From positions 1-48,073 of the forward strand of contig JAGYPB010000019.1 in NCBI GenBank assembly GCA_018399135.1: a stretch of 48,073 nucleotides of DNA, in the 5' to 3' direction. A program made the translations under genes and the position numbers. How positions within the stretch are numbered: position 1 is the stretch's first letter; each line of letters starts with the position of its first letter. Positions 15,139 through 25,396 of the stretch are shown here, in pieces. Origin of the DNA: Deltaproteobacteria bacterium (lineage in GTDB: Bacteria; Desulfobacterota; Desulfuromonadia; Desulfuromonadales; Geopsychrobacteraceae). The notes beneath the pieces were generated by a model that had not been told where the DNA came from, did not search any database, and saw only the letters and a program-made list of their open reading frames with translations.

Positions 15139-17436
15139 TTATTTGCCTCCTTTATGGATTGCTGCTGCATCAGCCAGTACTTTTTTGTTATCAAATGATT
15201 CGACCAGGGTGCCGACATCAAGTATCAGACTGACACCTCCATCGCCGAGAATGGTGCAGCCGGAGACCCCGGGGACATTGCCGATAAAGTCTGACAGTCC
15301 TTTGATGACTGTCTGCTGTTGACCAAGGATTTCATCGATAAATAGACAGAAGCGACTCTCCTGATATTCAAGGACAATTAGAATCCCTTCGCAGAGTTGT
15401 TCTGAATCGGGTTTTTTATCCAGAATCTGATGCAGGCGGACAATCGGAAAGAAGTGTTCCCTGACGCGTGCCAGCTCGTCGCCGTCAGGGGTCACTGTGA
15501 TCTGCTCCATCTCTGGGCGGTATGCCTCCAGGATCGATAAGGTTGGGACAATGCAGGTGGTAGTACCAACCCGTACCATCATCCCATCGATGATTGCCAG
15601 GGTCAGGGGAATGCGCAGGTTGATGCGGGTGCCCTGGCCAAATTTACTGGTGATATCGATCTTGCCTTTAATTTTTTCAAGGTTTCTTTTTACCACGTCC
15701 ATGCCGACTCCGCGACCGGAGATGTCGGTAACCTGGGCGGCGGTAGAAAAACCCGGAGCAAAAATCATATTGTTAATCTGTTTCTCTGTCAGGTCGGAGC
15801 CATCCCCCTCAATCAGTCCTTTGCTGATGGCTTTTTCAAGGATTTTATCGCGGTTCAGGCCGCGGCCATCATCTTCAATGGTGACCCAAACCTCGCCCTC
15901 TTCATGGCGCGCTGACAGTTTAATGGTACCTTTATCCGCTTTACCGTTGGCTGTTCGTTCAGCGGGAGTTTCAAGGCCATGATCGAGGGAGTTGCGTAAC
16001 AGGTGAACGAGGGGATCGGTAATGGTTTCGATGACGGTTTTATCGATTTCCGTTTCTTCGCCAATCAGCTGCAGATCGACTTTTTTACCGGCTTTTACCG
16101 AGATATCATGAACCAGGCGGATCATCCGCCGGAATAGCCCGGAAACGGGAATCATGCGGATCGACATAGCCATTTCCTGCAGTTCCCGCACCAGTTTTGA
16201 CATGTGTTGTGCAGCCTTGCCGAAGTTTTCCAGCTCCAGCCCCTTGAGATCGGGGTTATGGATCAGCATGTTTTCAGCAATAACCATTTCGCCGATCAGG
16301 TTAATCAGATTATCGAGCTTGCCCAACTCAACCCGAATATCCTGACGTTTGGCCGGTACCTTTGATCGAGATACGGGTTTGGCTTTGGCTTTGGCCTCCT
16401 CGCCTGATTCGTTCTGACGTTTAAGAGCCTTGGCAACCTGCTCCGCTGAAGCGCTCCCCTGTTGCATGAGGATTTCGCCGACAGGTTTTTTCTGAATTTC
16501 CACCGCAGAGGAAATGGCCAGTTTATCGACCCCTTCTTCCGCCAGCAGATCTCCCAACAAAGGTGTCATGAGGTTTTTGAGGTCTTCAAGGTGAGAGTCA
16601 AGATCCTCAATGAAATCCTCTTTGCCGTCGGCAATATGATTCAACCCCTGCTGAAGCAGATCCAGACTTGCCAGGAGCTGTTCGGTTGGGTTATCTACCG
16701 CAAGTCTGGAGCCGGACTTGACCCGATCCAGGACGTTTTCCATCTGATGACTGAGTTTTTCCAGGTGGCCAAAGCCAAAAAAACCACAGTTCCCTTTAAA
16801 ACTGTGGATATTGCGAAAAATATCGCCAATGGAATCAGAATCTTCAGGATGCTCTCCCCATGCAAGCAAGCCCTGTTCGGCGTTTTGCAGTAACTCGTTA
16901 CTTTCCTGCACAAAGCTGTTACGCATTTCCTCGGTAATTTCCATTTCAGGAAAAACCAAATCGGGCTCGTCTGAAACAGGAGGCTGGAGGGTGTCGGCAT
17001 CAACTCTTTCCGTTTCATCTATGCCGGCAGCAGGGCCTTCGATGGCCTGATGGAGATCTTGCGAAATCTTATCGGCATCTGCGCTCATCGCGTCATCGCT
17101 GAAACTGGTCTCGACGGCATCGAGGGCATCTTTAGAGAAGTCGCAGGCGGCGCAGAAAAGGGTGACGTGTTCCGGTATCAGCTCCATTTCATTATTGCGG
17201 ATCAGATCCAGCAGACTTTCGGCCGCATGTGCGACCCGGGTCAGGTGGTCAAATTCAAGAAAGCCGGCACTGCCTTTCATTGAATGAAAAAGACGGAAGA
17301 TGGCATTCATGGTTTCAGGATCGCTGTTCTGCCCCAGTTCGATGATCGCTGGTTCGAGCTGCTCGATCATGTCACGACTTTCCGTTACAAACTCTTGAAT
17401 GATTTCAATCTGGTCGTCGTCGAGGTGCATACTCAT
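15139..17436 (-). CDS. cheA: Chemotaxis histidine kinase CheA with two Hpt domains
   Basis: A 765-residue cytoplasmic kinase. Seen: Hpt1 with FHSMKGSAGF (His about residue 51) and Hpt2 with IHSFKGNCGF (His about residue 211). A charged linker with LMQQGSASAEQVAKAL follows, then dimerisation helices (ELGKLDNLINLIGEMVIAEN), the ATPase domain (HLLRNSLDHGLE, IEDDGRGLN, GRGVGMDVV), and a C-terminal CheW-like domain (FCLFIDEILGQQQTVIKGL). The P2 CheY-binding domain seen in E. coli is not evident; a second Hpt occupies the N-terminal region instead. The start at 17436 follows GAGGA. It is the first gene after the MCP, with a 168-base gap in which no convincing promoter was found. Confidence 0.95.
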   Translation of the reverse strand: MSMHLDDDQIEIIQEFVTESRDMIEQLEPAIIELGQNSDPETMNAIFRLFHSMKGSAGFLEFDHLTRVAHAAESLLDLIRNNEMELIPEHVTLFCAACDFSKDALDAVETSFSDDAMSADADKISQDLHQAIEGPAAGIDETERVDADTLQPPVSDEPDLVFPEMEITEEMRNSFVQESNELLQNAEQGLLAWGEHPEDSDSIGDIFRNIHSFKGNCGFFGFGHLEKLSHQMENVLDRVKSGSRLAVDNPTEQLLASLDLLQQGLNHIADGKEDFIEDLDSHLEDLKNLMTPLLGDLLAEEGVDKLAISSAVEIQKKPVGEILMQQGSASAEQVAKALKRQNESGEEAKAKAKPVSRSKVPAKRQDIRVELGKLDNLINLIGEMVIAENMLIHNPDLKGLELENFGKAAQHMSKLVRELQEMAMSIRMIPVSGLFRRMIRLVHDISVKAGKKVDLQLIGEETEIDKTVIETITDPLVHLLRNSLDHGLETPAERTANGKADKGTIKLSARHEEGEVWVTIEDDGRGLNRDKILEKAISKGLIEGDGSDLTEKQINNMIFAPGFSTAAQVTDISGRGVGMDVVKRNLEKIKGKIDITSKFGQGTRINLRIPLTLAIIDGMMVRVGTTTCIVPTLSILEAYRPEMEQITVTPDGDELARVREHFFPIVRLHQILDKKPDSEQLCEGILIVLEYQESRFCLFIDEILGQQQTVIKGLSDFIGNVPGVSGCTILGDGGVSLILDVGTLVESFDNKKVLADAAAIHKGGK

Positions 17437-17604
17437 GGCGAATCCTCAATAGAATTACATGTTAAAAAGACAGAAGGTAACAGTGCCCAACAATAGTCAA
17501 TAAGCGGTTAAAAATAAAGAAAATTAATGTTTATTCTGATACTCTGGTCATCAAGGGTGCTGTCAGGTCATGTAAAAAACCTTTTGGCTGATCGCTCCCT
17601 GGCT

Positions 17605-19797
17605 CTACTTATTAGAAATGTACATTCCATATCCATCCCTATCCTGGCCCTCTATATGGCCAACCAACCAATCTTTCAAAAATTTGTATACATCAGCAGG
17701 GGGCATTCTGTCTCCTGTTTTGATCTTGGTGGCATAGCCTGCAACCTGGTCGATGAAGTTCTTATGGATCAGGCAGTGCGCTTCAAAATCGGGATAGTTG
17801 TGCTTTTTCATGAGATTTTCTTCCGCCCGGAAATGGGTGACGGTGTAGTCAACGAGCTCATCCACAACCTGGCCGACCAGCATCCGGTCACCACCGTCTT
17901 TCATCGCTTGAAACAGCTGATTGATCAGTTCAACAAGGCGCTGATGTTGTCTGTCCATCAGGTCAATGCCGGTGTTCAACTTATCACTCCACCTCAACAC
18001 TGATCCCTGTGCGGGTTTGCTGGAGGCGTGCAGTTGGGGCTGTCCCCAGCCGGCAGATCCTCTGGCAGATTGTTGTGTGGCCGGCATCACCGCAGCTGAA
18101 GATGTGGCTGAATTGTTTAGCCGGAAGCTGCTGAGTTGATGCTGAAGCTGCGATGCCTGACTGGCAAGTTCTTCACTGGTGGCGGCACTCTCTTCAGCGG
18201 TTGCCGTATTTTGCTGGATGACCTGATCAATCTGTTGCAGACCCGAATTGATCTGGCCGATTCCCTGGGCTTGTTCCTGACTGGCAACTGCAATTTCACC
18301 GATCAAATCTGTCGTTTTGCTAATTGATGCGACAATTTCATTTAAAGCTGTAGCGGTTCTTTCAGCAATCTGGGATCCGTTGGCGGTTTTCGCGACTGAA
18401 CCTTCAATCAATTCAGCTGTTTCCGCTGCGGCTTTGGCGCTGCGGGCGGCCAGGTTACGGACTTCTTCGGCGACAACGGCAAAACCCTTGCCGTGCTGGC
18501 CGGCGCGCGCGGCTTCAACAGCAGCGTTAAGGGCGAGAAGGTTGGTTTGAAAGGCAATTTCGTCAATCACCTTGATGATTTTACTGATGCTGTGGCTCGC
18601 GTTGCTGATTTCGGACATGGCGGAAATCATCTCGGTCATCCGCTCACTGCCGGCATGGGCGGCATCGCGTGCCGAGGTTGCGAGGTGACTGGCCTGCTGA
18701 GCATTTTCTGCACTGGCGTTGGTCTGACTGCCGATCTGATTCATCGAACTGCTGATCTGCTCAACCGATGCAGCTGATTTTGATGCTCCGTCGGATAGCA
18801 TCTGCGCCGATTCACTGACCTGGGCACTGCCGGTATCAATTTCCTGCCCGGCTGCTTGCAGTTCTGCGATCATCTGGTTGAGATCCTCTCCGAGTGTTTT
18901 AATCGCATTGCGCAGGCTGTCCTGCTCGTCGTGTGGGGTGATGGTAAAGGTCAGGTCGCCGCCGGCTAGTTGCTGTAAGGGCTGGACAACCTCAGCTTGC
19001 AGGCTGTCTGCCAGGGTATCAAGAGTGCGAGCTGTTTCACCGAGTTCATCATTCTGGGTCAAACCCAGGCGGACATCGAGGTGTCCATGGCTGATATCCG
19101 TTAACAGGCCTTTGACTTTGATCAGGGGGGCAACGATCATGCTGCGCAGCATAAAAAACAGGGCCAGCCAGATAACAATTAAGCAGGTCAACCCCATAAT
19201 GATGCTGTTGATCAGACTTTTCTGGTTGCCTGCCGTGCCAATGGCTGCCAGCACCATTTTTTCCTGATTGAGTTTGTCCAGACTGTAATCAACATACAGA
19301 ACCCCGGAAAGAGTGCCGACGGTCTCAGTGGGGTGGCATCCCATGCAGTCTGGTTCGTACATGTGGCCGTGGGCCATGAAGTAGTTGTCAGACCGTTCCT
19401 GCTTCAGGCTGTAATTCTGATCGGTACGGGTAATGTTAATGATTGGCTGGCGGTTGCCGAGTTTTTCCGGAAGGCTTGAATAAACGGTCACGCCCTGAGC
19501 ATTGGTCAGGCCGACCTCAATAACACCCGGCACCTGACCGAGACCTGTCACCAGTTCATCAAAAACATCCATTTCTCCCCGCTCAAGGGATCCCTTGGTG
19601 CCGATTTCCAGGCTGGTAAAAACATTCTCGGCTTGCTCAAGGATGGTGTCATGAAGTGTGTCCAGGGCCTCGGTTTCCTGAGAGCTCAGGATAGCTCGGG
19701 TTTGAAGGGCCGACAGGGTGAAACTGATACCGAGAATAATAAGTAGAATAAGTATGAGCGCGCCCCCCAATTTAGACTGGATGCTGTTCAGCTTCAT
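17605..19797 (-). CDS. Methyl-accepting chemotaxis protein with heme c site and C-terminal hemerythrin
   Basis: A 730-residue receptor. Seen: TM1 near residues 10-30; a periplasmic domain with one c-type heme motif CMGCH (about residues 151-155, codons near 19333-19347); TM2 near residues 200-225; HAMP; the MCP signalling hairpin with tip [23 protein letters not shown]; and, after an Ala/Ser-rich linker, a bacteriohemerythrin domain over the last about 130 residues. All seven diiron ligands are recognisable: [29 protein letters not shown]. Heme c suggests redox or gas sensing outside, and hemerythrin suggests O2 binding inside; this is inference from known receptors DcrA and DcrH. The start at 19797 follows AAAGGT. 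First gene of the chemotaxis operon. Confidence 0.92.
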   Translation of the reverse strand: MKLNSIQSKLGGALILILLIILGISFTLSALQTRAILSSQETEALDTLHDTILEQAENVFTSLEIGTKGSLERGEMDVFDELVTGLGQVPGVIEVGLTNAQGVTVYSSLPEKLGNRQPIINITRTDQNYSLKQERSDNYFMAHGHMYEPDCMGCHPTETVGTLSGVLYVDYSLDKLNQEKMVLAAIGTAGNQKSLINSIIMGLTCLIVIWLALFFMLRSMIVAPLIKVKGLLTDISHGHLDVRLGLTQNDELGETARTLDTLADSLQAEVVQPLQQLAGGDLTFTITPHDEQDSLRNAIKTLGEDLNQMIAELQAAGQEIDTGSAQVSESAQMLSDGASKSAASVEQISSSMNQIGSQTNASAENAQQASHLATSARDAAHAGSERMTEMISAMSEISNASHSISKIIKVIDEIAFQTNLLALNAAVEAARAGQHGKGFAVVAEEVRNLAARSAKAAAETAELIEGSVAKTANGSQIAERTATALNEIVASISKTTDLIGEIAVASQEQAQGIGQINSGLQQIDQVIQQNTATAEESAATSEELASQASQLQHQLSSFRLNNSATSSAAVMPATQQSARGSAGWGQPQLHASSKPAQGSVLRWSDKLNTGIDLMDRQHQRLVELINQLFQAMKDGGDRMLVGQVVDELVDYTVTHFRAEENLMKKHNYPDFEAHCLIHKNFIDQVAGYATKIKTGDRMPPADVYKFLKDWLVGHIEGQDRDGYGMYISNK

Positions 19798-19891
19798 GAT
19801 TCGGACCTTTGTGAATAGAGTCAAGATATCAGGGCAAGAGGTTAAGTTATACTCATGTGCAAGCTATCATCGAAGTTGTTCTAACGCAACC

Positions 19892-19925
19892 AAAAAAATC
19901 GTAGTCGAGTAAGTTTATCGACTAC
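19892..19925 (-). terminator. Rho-independent terminator of pcnB
   Basis: On the minus strand, the 8-bp perfect stem GTAGTCGA/TCGACTAC (19901-19908 and 19918-19925) is followed by GATTTTTTT (T run at 19892-19898). It lies about 120 bases downstream of the pcnB stop, beyond dispersed element copy 3, and upstream of the MCP gene. The chemotaxis operon therefore has its own start of transcription in 19798-19890. Confidence 0.85.
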
Positions 19926-19977
19926 CATGGGGTTTGACATTGATGCTGCCAGTAGGGAATAAATATAACGATAGTGG

Positions 19978-20034
19978 TATCTGTTCAGCACAGGATCCGC
20001 AAACCTTTTGTGCATGGGCGAGGCTGAATAGTTA
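19978..20034. repeat. Dispersed palindromic element, copy 3 (57 bp)
   Basis: The ends are TATCTGTTCAGC (19978-19989) and GCTGAATAGTTA (20023-20034). The inner part, AGGATCCGCAAACC, parallels AGGGTCCGAAGACC of copy 1. Total length is 57 bases, identical to copy 1. It lies just after the pcnB stop codon. Confidence 0.7.
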
Positions 20035-20048
20035 TCGCCGGGAGCCTG

Positions 20049-21290
20049 TCAGGGTTGGTTTTTTGTTGCGTTTTTTTTCCGCCGTCGGCGTTTGCGGCGA
20101 ACAGGAGTATCGACTGGTCTGCCGGGGGTATTGGTGACGGTGTTCCACTCCTGCAGTAGTGGAAGGAGATCGGGGCGCACTTTCGTCCACAGGGTGAAGA
20201 GTTCCAGGGCCGTAGCGGTGGCAGGGTGGCGCAGGAACTTTTGTTCGCCGCGCCGGCCGCGACCGCGCATCAACCGAAAGCAGCTGATGAGCAGATCACG
20301 TGCCTGGATACGGATGCCGGCAGCGATACTGAAATAGCGGCAGTGGGGAGTGAGAATATCATTGGCTGACTGTAGTGCGGCGGTGATCGGGGTGCTGTGC
20401 TCTGACGGGCAACTGTCCATAAACAGGCGCAGATAGAGGGCGGCAAGGGCAAAGCTTTCATCGATTGTTATACCGCTGCGGGTACGAGCGTCGACCTGCG
20501 CCAGCATAGCAATTCCTTCATTGGTGCCGGGATAACCGGCGAGCAGGTGAGGGAGCATGCCAAGTTCGCGGCATTGATGCAGTACCGGTGCCGCGATGCC
20601 GTAACGAAACAGCGCCATGATCTCTTCGCGCACCCTGGCCGGTGCCGCAGTTGCCAGCAGTTTCATGTGTTTTTCGATAGCTGGAACAATATTATCACAA
20701 AGCTTGAAATCCAGGCGGGCGGCAAATTCAATAGCGCGTAACATGCGTACCGGATCTTCGACAAAACGGATCAGCGGATCACCAATAACACGGATCTGGC
20801 GCTGCTTTAGGTCGACAAGGCCGCCGACATGGTCAACCACGCTGAAATCAGCGATATTATAGAACAGGGCGTTGATGGTAAAATCGCGGCGGAAGGCATC
20901 TTCGCAAGGAGTGCCAAAGAGGTTCTGGACAAAATGCAGATGATCGTCGGGATCGTCGGGAAGTTCTTCCGGAGTCGCCTCGCGGCGGAAGGTAGCGACC
21001 TCAATCAGTTTGTTGCCGGCAAAGCGGATATGGGCAAGACGAAACCGGCGTCCAACCAGAAAACAGTTGCGGAACAGACGTTTAATCTGGTTCGGGGTGG
21101 CATCGGTGGCGATATCAAAATCTTTGGGCGTGCGTCCGAGCAGGAGGTCACGTACACTGCCTCCCACCAGATAGCTTTTAAAGCCGTTGCGATGTAGTCG
21201 ATAAAGAACTTTCAGGCAGTCTTCATCGATTTGCCGGCGTGAGATCGGGTGCTGGTCACGTGTGAGAATATCAGGTAAATCGGGTTTCAT
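20049..21290 (-). CDS. pcnB: Poly(A) polymerase PcnB
   Basis: A 413-residue nucleotidyltransferase that adds 3' poly(A) tails to RNA and so promotes decay. Seen: the class II nucleotidyltransferase motif YLVGGSVRDLLLGRTPKDFDIATDATP with catalytic Asp pair DFD, the poly(A) polymerase marker LVGRRFRLAHI, VATFRR, RRDFTINALFYN, and GDPLIRFVEDPVRMLRAIEFAARL. A lysine/arginine-rich tail (RRKRRRRKKN) closes the protein, as in PcnB, and helps separate it from CCA-adding enzymes. It is divergent from miaA with 101 bases between. Terminator at 19892-19925. Confidence 0.92.
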   Translation of the reverse strand: MKPDLPDILTRDQHPISRRQIDEDCLKVLYRLHRNGFKSYLVGGSVRDLLLGRTPKDFDIATDATPNQIKRLFRNCFLVGRRFRLAHIRFAGNKLIEVATFRREATPEELPDDPDDHLHFVQNLFGTPCEDAFRRDFTINALFYNIADFSVVDHVGGLVDLKQRQIRVIGDPLIRFVEDPVRMLRAIEFAARLDFKLCDNIVPAIEKHMKLLATAAPARVREEIMALFRYGIAAPVLHQCRELGMLPHLLAGYPGTNEGIAMLAQVDARTRSGITIDESFALAALYLRLFMDSCPSEHSTPITAALQSANDILTPHCRYFSIAAGIRIQARDLLISCFRLMRGRGRRGEQKFLRHPATATALELFTLWTKVRPDLLPLLQEWNTVTNTPGRPVDTPVRRKRRRRKKNATKNQP

Positions 21291-21391
21291 GTCAGTCCGG
21301 AGCTGAAAAGGTGGTTGATGTCAGGCGGACTATAGCAATTCCACCAGTGCCCTGTAACCTATAAAATGTCGCAAAGAGTTGGTGAGTTATT

Positions 21392-22303
21392 GTGAAAAAT
21401 ACGATAGATGCATTGGTTATTCTGGGAGCAACTGCTGGTGGCAAGACCTCCCTGGCGGTAAATGCTGCGCGCCATTTTGGCAGCGAGATCATCTCCGCCG
21501 ATTCCCGACAGGTCTACCGTGGGATGGATCTGGGAACCGGTAAAGATCTGGTGGAATATGGCGAGATACCTTACCACCTGATTGATATTGCTGAAGCCGG
21601 CAGCGAATACAACCTGTTTCAGTACCAGCGCGACTGTTACGCAGTGATCAAAGCTGTTCATCAGCGCCACCGGCTACCGCTGCTTTGCGGCGGAACCGGC
21701 CTCTATCTGGATGCGGTCTTGAAAGGGTATCATCTGGTCGAGGTGCCGGTGAATCAGCGACTGCGGGAGCAGGTATCATCCTGGAGTGATGAGCAGTTAC
21801 GTCGGGGACTCCTGGAACTCAAGCCACAGCAACACAATCGTACCGACCTTGATGAGCGAGAGCGCCTGGTACGTGCCTACGAAATCGCTTTGGGGGAAAC
21901 CTGCGCTGAACCGGTCGATCCCTTTGTCTGGCAACCACTGGTGTTTGGTTTGAAATGGCCTCGTGAGGTGTTGCGCCGCCGGATCTCCGAGCGCCTCAAG
22001 CAGCGCCTGGAGCAGGGAATGATTACTGAGGTTGAGAATCTCCATGCCGGCGGAGTGAGCTGGAAGCAGCTGGAATTCTATGGCCTCGAATATCGCTATA
22101 TTGCATATTATCTCCAGGGCAAGTTGCGTCGTCATGACATGATTCAGCAGCTTGCCAATGCCATCGGTCAGTTCGCCAAGCGTCAGGAAACTTTCTTCCG
22201 GCGGATGGAAAAACACGGAACCCGGATTAACTGGCTTAACGCTCAGAAAGATCCTTTTTCTCAACTGTGTCGCGTTGCAGAACAGTACCGGATCAATCTG
22301 TAA
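21392..22303 (+). CDS. miaA: tRNA dimethylallyltransferase MiaA
   Basis: A 303-residue enzyme that prenylates A37 of tRNAs reading UNN codons. Seen: P-loop LGATAGGKTSLAV, IISADSRQVYRGMDLGTGK, YHLIDIAEAGSEYNLFQYQ, LPLLCGGTGLYLDAVLKG, and FGLKWPREVLRRRISERL. The family's P-loop is usually GPTASGKT; here it is GATAGGKT, which still fits the Walker pattern. The start is GTG 21392 with GGTGAG upstream. The stop codon directly abuts the ATG of the next gene. Confidence 0.93.
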   Translation: MKNTIDALVILGATAGGKTSLAVNAARHFGSEIISADSRQVYRGMDLGTGKDLVEYGEIPYHLIDIAEAGSEYNLFQYQRDCYAVIKAVHQRHRLPLLCGGTGLYLDAVLKGYHLVEVPVNQRLREQVSSWSDEQLRRGLLELKPQQHNRTDLDERERLVRAYEIALGETCAEPVDPFVWQPLVFGLKWPREVLRRRISERLKQRLEQGMITEVENLHAGGVSWKQLEFYGLEYRYIAYYLQGKLRRHDMIQQLANAIGQFAKRQETFFRRMEKHGTRINWLNAQKDPFSQLCRVAEQYRINL

Positions 22304-23554
22304 ATGCAAGGTTGGCTCAAAAAATATCTGAACAACCGGGCGGTGCTGACTCCCTGGCAACTGGCAGGCAATCGTGCGTCGGGGGTTGATGCTGCCATTG
22401 TTATTCCCGCATTGGCTGAAGCGGAGACTTTGCCGGCGACCCTGCAGTCTCTTGCGTTTAATGATCCTGAACTACTACAGCGTACCCTGGTAATTGTTGT
22501 CGTCAATCAGCGCCCTGATGCCTCGTCGACACTGCGGCTCAATAACGAAAACACCTTGACCTGGCTGGTATCCCGGTCCAGCCTGCCGTTGCAGCTGGCA
22601 TGGATTGACGCTGCAAGTCCCGGGTTGGAACTACCGACCGGGCAGGGGGTGGGGCTGGCGCGCAAAATCGGCTTTGATGCGGCATTGCTCCGCCTGAACT
22701 GGAACAACGAGCCCTTCTTGATCTCCCTCGACGCTGACACCCTGGTTGATTCTGATTATCTCACGGCACTGTACAGTCACTTTGCCACCGCACGAGCAGC
22801 CGGAGCCGTGCTGCCTTTTCGCCATCAGGTGGGAACCGATTTTGGTGAAGAAGAGGCTATTCGCGCCTATGAACTCTACCTGCGCAGCTACCAATTCGGC
22901 TTACAACAGGCCGGATCTCCCTATGCTTATCAGAGTATCGGCAGTGCCTTTGCCTGCCGGGCGCAGGGGTACATTGGCGCCGGAGGAATGAACCGACGGC
23001 TGGCCGGTGAGGATTTTTATTTTCTTCAACAGCTCAATAAAGTTGGTGGGGTTGCGTCGTTGCAGGGGACAGTTGTGCACCCTGCGCCCCGTTGTTCTGT
23101 TCGTGTGCCTTTCGGAACCGGACGTGTTGTCGCCCAATATCAGCAAGGGAAGACACCCGCTTATCGTTTTATTGATACACAGGCTTTTGTCGTATTGCAA
23201 GAATGGCTGAATTTGGTAAATGTGCAGCCTGACGCTACGGCTGGCGACCTGCTGCTGCGGGTACACCAGCTGTCCCCGGAGCTGGAAAATTTTCTTGAAG
23301 ATCGCGGTTTTTCAACCCTCTGGGCGCTGGTGCAGCGTAATCACACAGGGCACGGGCAACGTCTGCGTGCCTTTCATCATTGGTTTGACGCCTTGCGTAC
23401 CCGCCAGCTTCTGACTCGTCTGACGCATTCCGCTAATGATCCCCGCTCGTTGGTTAGTAAGTTACTGAACTGGGGCGGATATGCCGGCTATTGTGATGCC
23501 CCGACGCAACTGAAATTGCTGGAGGGGTTGCAGGGGGTTGCCGGGAATGAATAA
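22304..23554 (+). CDS. Family 2 glycosyltransferase
   Basis: A 416-residue probable inverting GT-A glycosyltransferase. Seen: the nucleotide-binding start AAIVIPALAEAETLPATLQSL, the D-x-D metal site FLISLDADTLVDSDYL, and the acceptor region MNRRLAGEDFYFLQQL with the GED/FxxQ pattern. There is no membrane segment. It has no ribosome binding site of its own and begins at the base after the miaA stop, so translation must be coupled. The donor and acceptor sugars cannot be told. A link to tRNA modification is only positional. Confidence 0.82.
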   Translation: MQGWLKKYLNNRAVLTPWQLAGNRASGVDAAIVIPALAEAETLPATLQSLAFNDPELLQRTLVIVVVNQRPDASSTLRLNNENTLTWLVSRSSLPLQLAWIDAASPGLELPTGQGVGLARKIGFDAALLRLNWNNEPFLISLDADTLVDSDYLTALYSHFATARAAGAVLPFRHQVGTDFGEEEAIRAYELYLRSYQFGLQQAGSPYAYQSIGSAFACRAQGYIGAGGMNRRLAGEDFYFLQQLNKVGGVASLQGTVVHPAPRCSVRVPFGTGRVVAQYQQGKTPAYRFIDTQAFVVLQEWLNLVNVQPDATAGDLLLRVHQLSPELENFLEDRGFSTLWALVQRNHTGHGQRLRAFHHWFDALRTRQLLTRLTHSANDPRSLVSKLLNWGGYAGYCDAPTQLKLLEGLQGVAGNE

Positions 23555-23672
23555 TGGGCTTTCCTCGAACCTGGTGTCTCAAGGTTTTACTTGGCTCCAT
23601 CAGGGGATTAATGGCAGAATGCATCTGAATTTACTATTCCAATAACCCGTAAGCCAAGCACAGGTTAATCTT

Positions 23673-25385
23673 ATGACACTGCTGTACCGTATTGCTTTGT
23701 TTTTGTTTTTATTTCCAACGTTTGCTCTGGCTCAGTTGCCGGGGCAGTTGCTGGAGGATTTTGCGCCGGCTGACGGCGTTGTGTTGATGGCCATGGGCGA
23801 CTCCTGGCTGGTCGATCTGGATGCCAATCAGAATGTGCGGCCCGGTGATATCCTTTCGGTCATATCTCCCGGCGAAACCATTGTTCATCCTGAAACCCGC
23901 GATATTATTGGTCGTACCGATCATGTTGTCGGCTTTCTCGAAGTCTCCCGGGTGATGTCCGGCTATTCTTATACCAACCTGCTGACCACGGGATTGACCC
24001 TTCAGGCGGGAACTCAAGTGCGTCGGTTCGAGCAGGTTCCTGCCTACGTTGAGGCCTCTGTTCCGCAACCATTGGCACAGGAGCTCAAACGTAACCTGAG
24101 TCATTTTGAGTGGGTTGATACGCCTGTTGGCACAGAGGATCCCGGTTTGTCTTTTCGTCTACAGGATGATCGTTTAAGCGTCAGCGGACTTGCTGGTGCG
24201 GATGTTGGCAGTTACCGTTACAGTGCGGGGCAGGTGATGGCTCCGATGACTCCTGCCATCCGTCAGACCGAGCCGGTTGCTTCTGCTGAACCGGAGCGCA
24301 GTCTGCTGAATCAGGGGGTTGATTCCCTGCTTGGCACCGTAGGTTTAGGGCGTGGTGATACCCGTCTTGAAGCGCCTGGGGTTGCCCGCCAGCAACAGTC
24401 CGATGGTGTCTGGATCAGTCCGCCCCTGGGTGAAAATCCTGTGGGGCTGGCGACCGCTGATTTGACTGGTGACGGCCGGACGGAAATCGCTGTGGCTCTG
24501 GAAAATGAGCTGCGGATTATGCGTATGACCGCTGGGCAGTTTGCCGCTGTTGGTGCGGTTGATTTTCCCGCTGGTACGCGTTTGTTAGGTATCGACGCGC
24601 AGGATCTGAATAATGATGGTCAGGCTGAACTTTATATCACTGCCGTCATCGATCATGATCTGCGCAGCCAGGTTGTCGAGTTCCGTAATGGTCGTTTTGA
24701 GCGGGTGATTACCATGGTCAACTGGTTCATGCGGGTGGTTGATCTGCCGGGAGAAGGAGCGGTGCTTCTTGGTCAGCGCATGAGCCGCAGTAATGAACCC
24801 TTTTCGCCGCCGGTATTTCGTATTGAACGCAACCGCGACCGATTATCGCGCGGAGCTGCCCTGGTTCTGCCGGCGCGGGTCAATCTGTTCAGTATGTTGC
24901 CGGTGACTGCAGCCTCAGGCGAAAGCATCTATGTTTCTCTATCGGCGGGTGATCGTTTGCAACTGGTCAACAGCAGCAATGACCGTCTGTGGCGTTCCAG
25001 CGATTATTTTGGTGGTTCGGATATCAGTTTCTATAACCGCCCGGAATCGGAGGCGACACAGCGTGTGCCGGTGGCCATACAGCAGCGTTTGACCCCCCTG
25101 GCTTCGGGAGAAATTCTGACCGTTCAGAATCAGGGTTCACGATTGTTGCAGGGATTGCGCTCCTTTACTGATGCGCAACTAGTGGCTTTTGAATGGGACA
25201 GCAGCAGTCTGCAGCTGAACGAGCGCTGGCGGACCCCACTGCAAAAAGGCTATATCGCTGATTTTATCGTTGCTGATATAGATGATAACGGTGAACTTGA
25301 ATTGCTTGTTGCCATGCGGTTCCAGGAGAAAAACATCTTGCAACGCGGCCACTCTGCTCTGATGGTGTTTAAGCTTCAACAGTAA
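23673..25385 (+). CDS. Exported FG-GAP/VCBS-like beta-propeller protein
   Basis: A 570-residue secreted or envelope protein. Seen: a signal peptide ending FPTFALAQ near residue 21; an N-terminal domain (about 25-140) with a VRPGDILSVISPGETIVHP loop that recalls the FlgT-type envelope domain; then from about residue 255 repeats of the FG-GAP/VCBS type with Ca-binding loops LTGDGRTEIAV, LNNDGQAELYI and IDDNGELELLV. No enzyme motif is present. A strong terminator follows at 25397-25440. The function is unknown; adhesion or a structural role in the envelope is a guess from the fold. Confidence 0.7.
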   Translation: MTLLYRIALFLFLFPTFALAQLPGQLLEDFAPADGVVLMAMGDSWLVDLDANQNVRPGDILSVISPGETIVHPETRDIIGRTDHVVGFLEVSRVMSGYSYTNLLTTGLTLQAGTQVRRFEQVPAYVEASVPQPLAQELKRNLSHFEWVDTPVGTEDPGLSFRLQDDRLSVSGLAGADVGSYRYSAGQVMAPMTPAIRQTEPVASAEPERSLLNQGVDSLLGTVGLGRGDTRLEAPGVARQQQSDGVWISPPLGENPVGLATADLTGDGRTEIAVALENELRIMRMTAGQFAAVGAVDFPAGTRLLGIDAQDLNNDGQAELYITAVIDHDLRSQVVEFRNGRFERVITMVNWFMRVVDLPGEGAVLLGQRMSRSNEPFSPPVFRIERNRDRLSRGAALVLPARVNLFSMLPVTAASGESIYVSLSAGDRLQLVNSSNDRLWRSSDYFGGSDISFYNRPESEATQRVPVAIQQRLTPLASGEILTVQNQGSRLLQGLRSFTDAQLVAFEWDSSSLQLNERWRTPLQKGYIADFIVADIDDNGELELLVAMRFQEKNILQRGHSALMVFKLQQ

Positions 25386-25396
25386 AGTCCTCCTTG

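Noticed and set aside
17437..17604. Promoter for cheA with a TTGACT box on the minus strand
   Set aside because: No acceptable -10 sequence at 16-18 bases and no flagellar sigma28 pattern; cheA may be transcribed from the MCP gene.
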